This document shows, piece after piece, positions 15,485 to 15,721 of a stretch of DNA of 15,721 nt. The stretch is from Alphaproteobacteria bacterium (GTDB taxonomy: Bacteria > Pseudomonadota > Alphaproteobacteria > Puniceispirillales > Puniceispirillaceae). The position numbers and the translations under genes were made by a program. The notes under the pieces were generated by a model. The model saw only the letters and a list, made by a program, of their open reading frames with translations. It was not told the origin of the DNA and did not search any database. The first letter of the stretch is position 1; the number at the start of each line of letters is the position of its first letter. The stretch lies in assembly GCA_011522945.1 (NCBI GenBank), contig WTHY01000036.1, positions 1 to 15,721 on the forward strand, given 5' to 3'.

Positions 15485-15721
15485 CTATTTTGCTTCGGAC
15501 TCTGCAGAAAGACGTGCGGTATCACGCAAGATATTCTTCCTGATTTTTCCAGTAGATGTTTTCGGCAGAGGTCCAAATATAAATCGTTTTGGCCGTTTAA
15601 ACCCTGCCATGCGGCTTTTACAAAAATCTGAGAGCATTTCTGCGTCAACTGTTTGATTTGGAGCCAACTCTACAAAAGCGCAAGGGCTTTCCCCCCAGAC
15701 CGGGTCAGGTTGGGCAACAAC
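15485..15721 (-). CDS. AMP-dependent acyl-CoA synthetase, C-terminal fragment
   Basis: The frame enters from the right edge of the window and ends with TAG at 15485-15487; only the last 78 residues are seen. They are the small C-terminal domain of the ANL (acyl-CoA synthetase) superfamily: VVAQPDPVWGESPCAFVEL, then FCKSRMAGFKRPKRFIFG, and the A10 motif PKTSTGKIRKNILRD with the catalytic lysine in TGKIRK. The enzyme would activate a carboxylic acid as acyl-AMP and then acyl-CoA. The phrases resemble medium-chain fatty acid or AlkK/DmdB-type ligases. The substrate-binding N-terminal domain is outside the window, so the exact acid cannot be named. A TTG at 15665-15667 is not the true start, because the frame stays open upstream. 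Confidence 0.9.
   Translation of the reverse strand, partial: VVAQPDPVWGESPCAFVELAPNQTVDAEMLSDFCKSRMAGFKRPKRFIFGPLPKTSTGKIRKNILRDTARLSAESEAK

Overview
The window reads as an ordinary bacterial chromosome segment, densely packed with catabolic and transport genes. Marine-type alphaproteobacterial gene families dominate: a SmoG/MtlG-type polyol ABC transporter, a BetC-type choline sulfatase, a non-pyrrolysine MttB-family protein, and a PuuB/PuuC-like oxidase and dehydrogenase pair. Base composition is moderate. A marine alphaproteobacterium, possibly SAR116-like, is my best guess; it is an inference from gene content, not from a marker gene. I found no rRNA, tRNA, CRISPR array, integrase or insertion sequence.

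Layout. (1) Positions 1-3979, plus strand: the 3' end of a polyol ABC permease, an AraC regulator, a long-chain polyol dehydrogenase most like D-arabinitol 4-dehydrogenase, and the MalK-type ATPase. The last three genes overlap end to start. A hairpin follows at 3998-4032. (2) Positions 3980-4454: a long non-coding stretch with several inverted repeats, leading into a choline-sulfatase gene (4455-5984). (3) Positions 6107-12153, minus strand: a five-gene run transcribed in the order GntR/FCD regulator, DapA-family lyase, PuuC-like aldehyde dehydrogenase, PuuB-like FAD oxidoreductase, xylulokinase. An imperfect 59-bp tandem duplication covers the xylulokinase 3' end. (4) Positions 12298-13854, plus strand: an MttB-family methyltransferase, divergent from the GntR gene across a 144-bp region that holds a TGTATACA palindrome. 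(5) Positions 13976-15721, minus strand: a DMT-family exporter, an OsmC-family protein and the 3' end of an AMP-dependent acyl-CoA synthetase.

How the genes may work together. The polyol transporter would bring in an alditol, the dehydrogenase would oxidise it to a ketose (D-arabitol to D-xylulose is the reading that fits best), and xylulokinase, encoded at the end of the opposite-strand operon, would make D-xylulose 5-phosphate. The choline sulfatase would release choline from choline-O-sulfate, and the MttB-family protein could act on a quaternary amine such as glycine betaine. The DapA, aldehyde dehydrogenase and FAD oxidoreductase set looks like an oxidative route for an amine or amino acid, but its substrate cannot be assigned from sequence alone. 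I see no clearly new molecular machine. The most interesting items are the unassigned GntR operon, the MttB gene without a corrinoid partner, and the duplicated xylulokinase tail.
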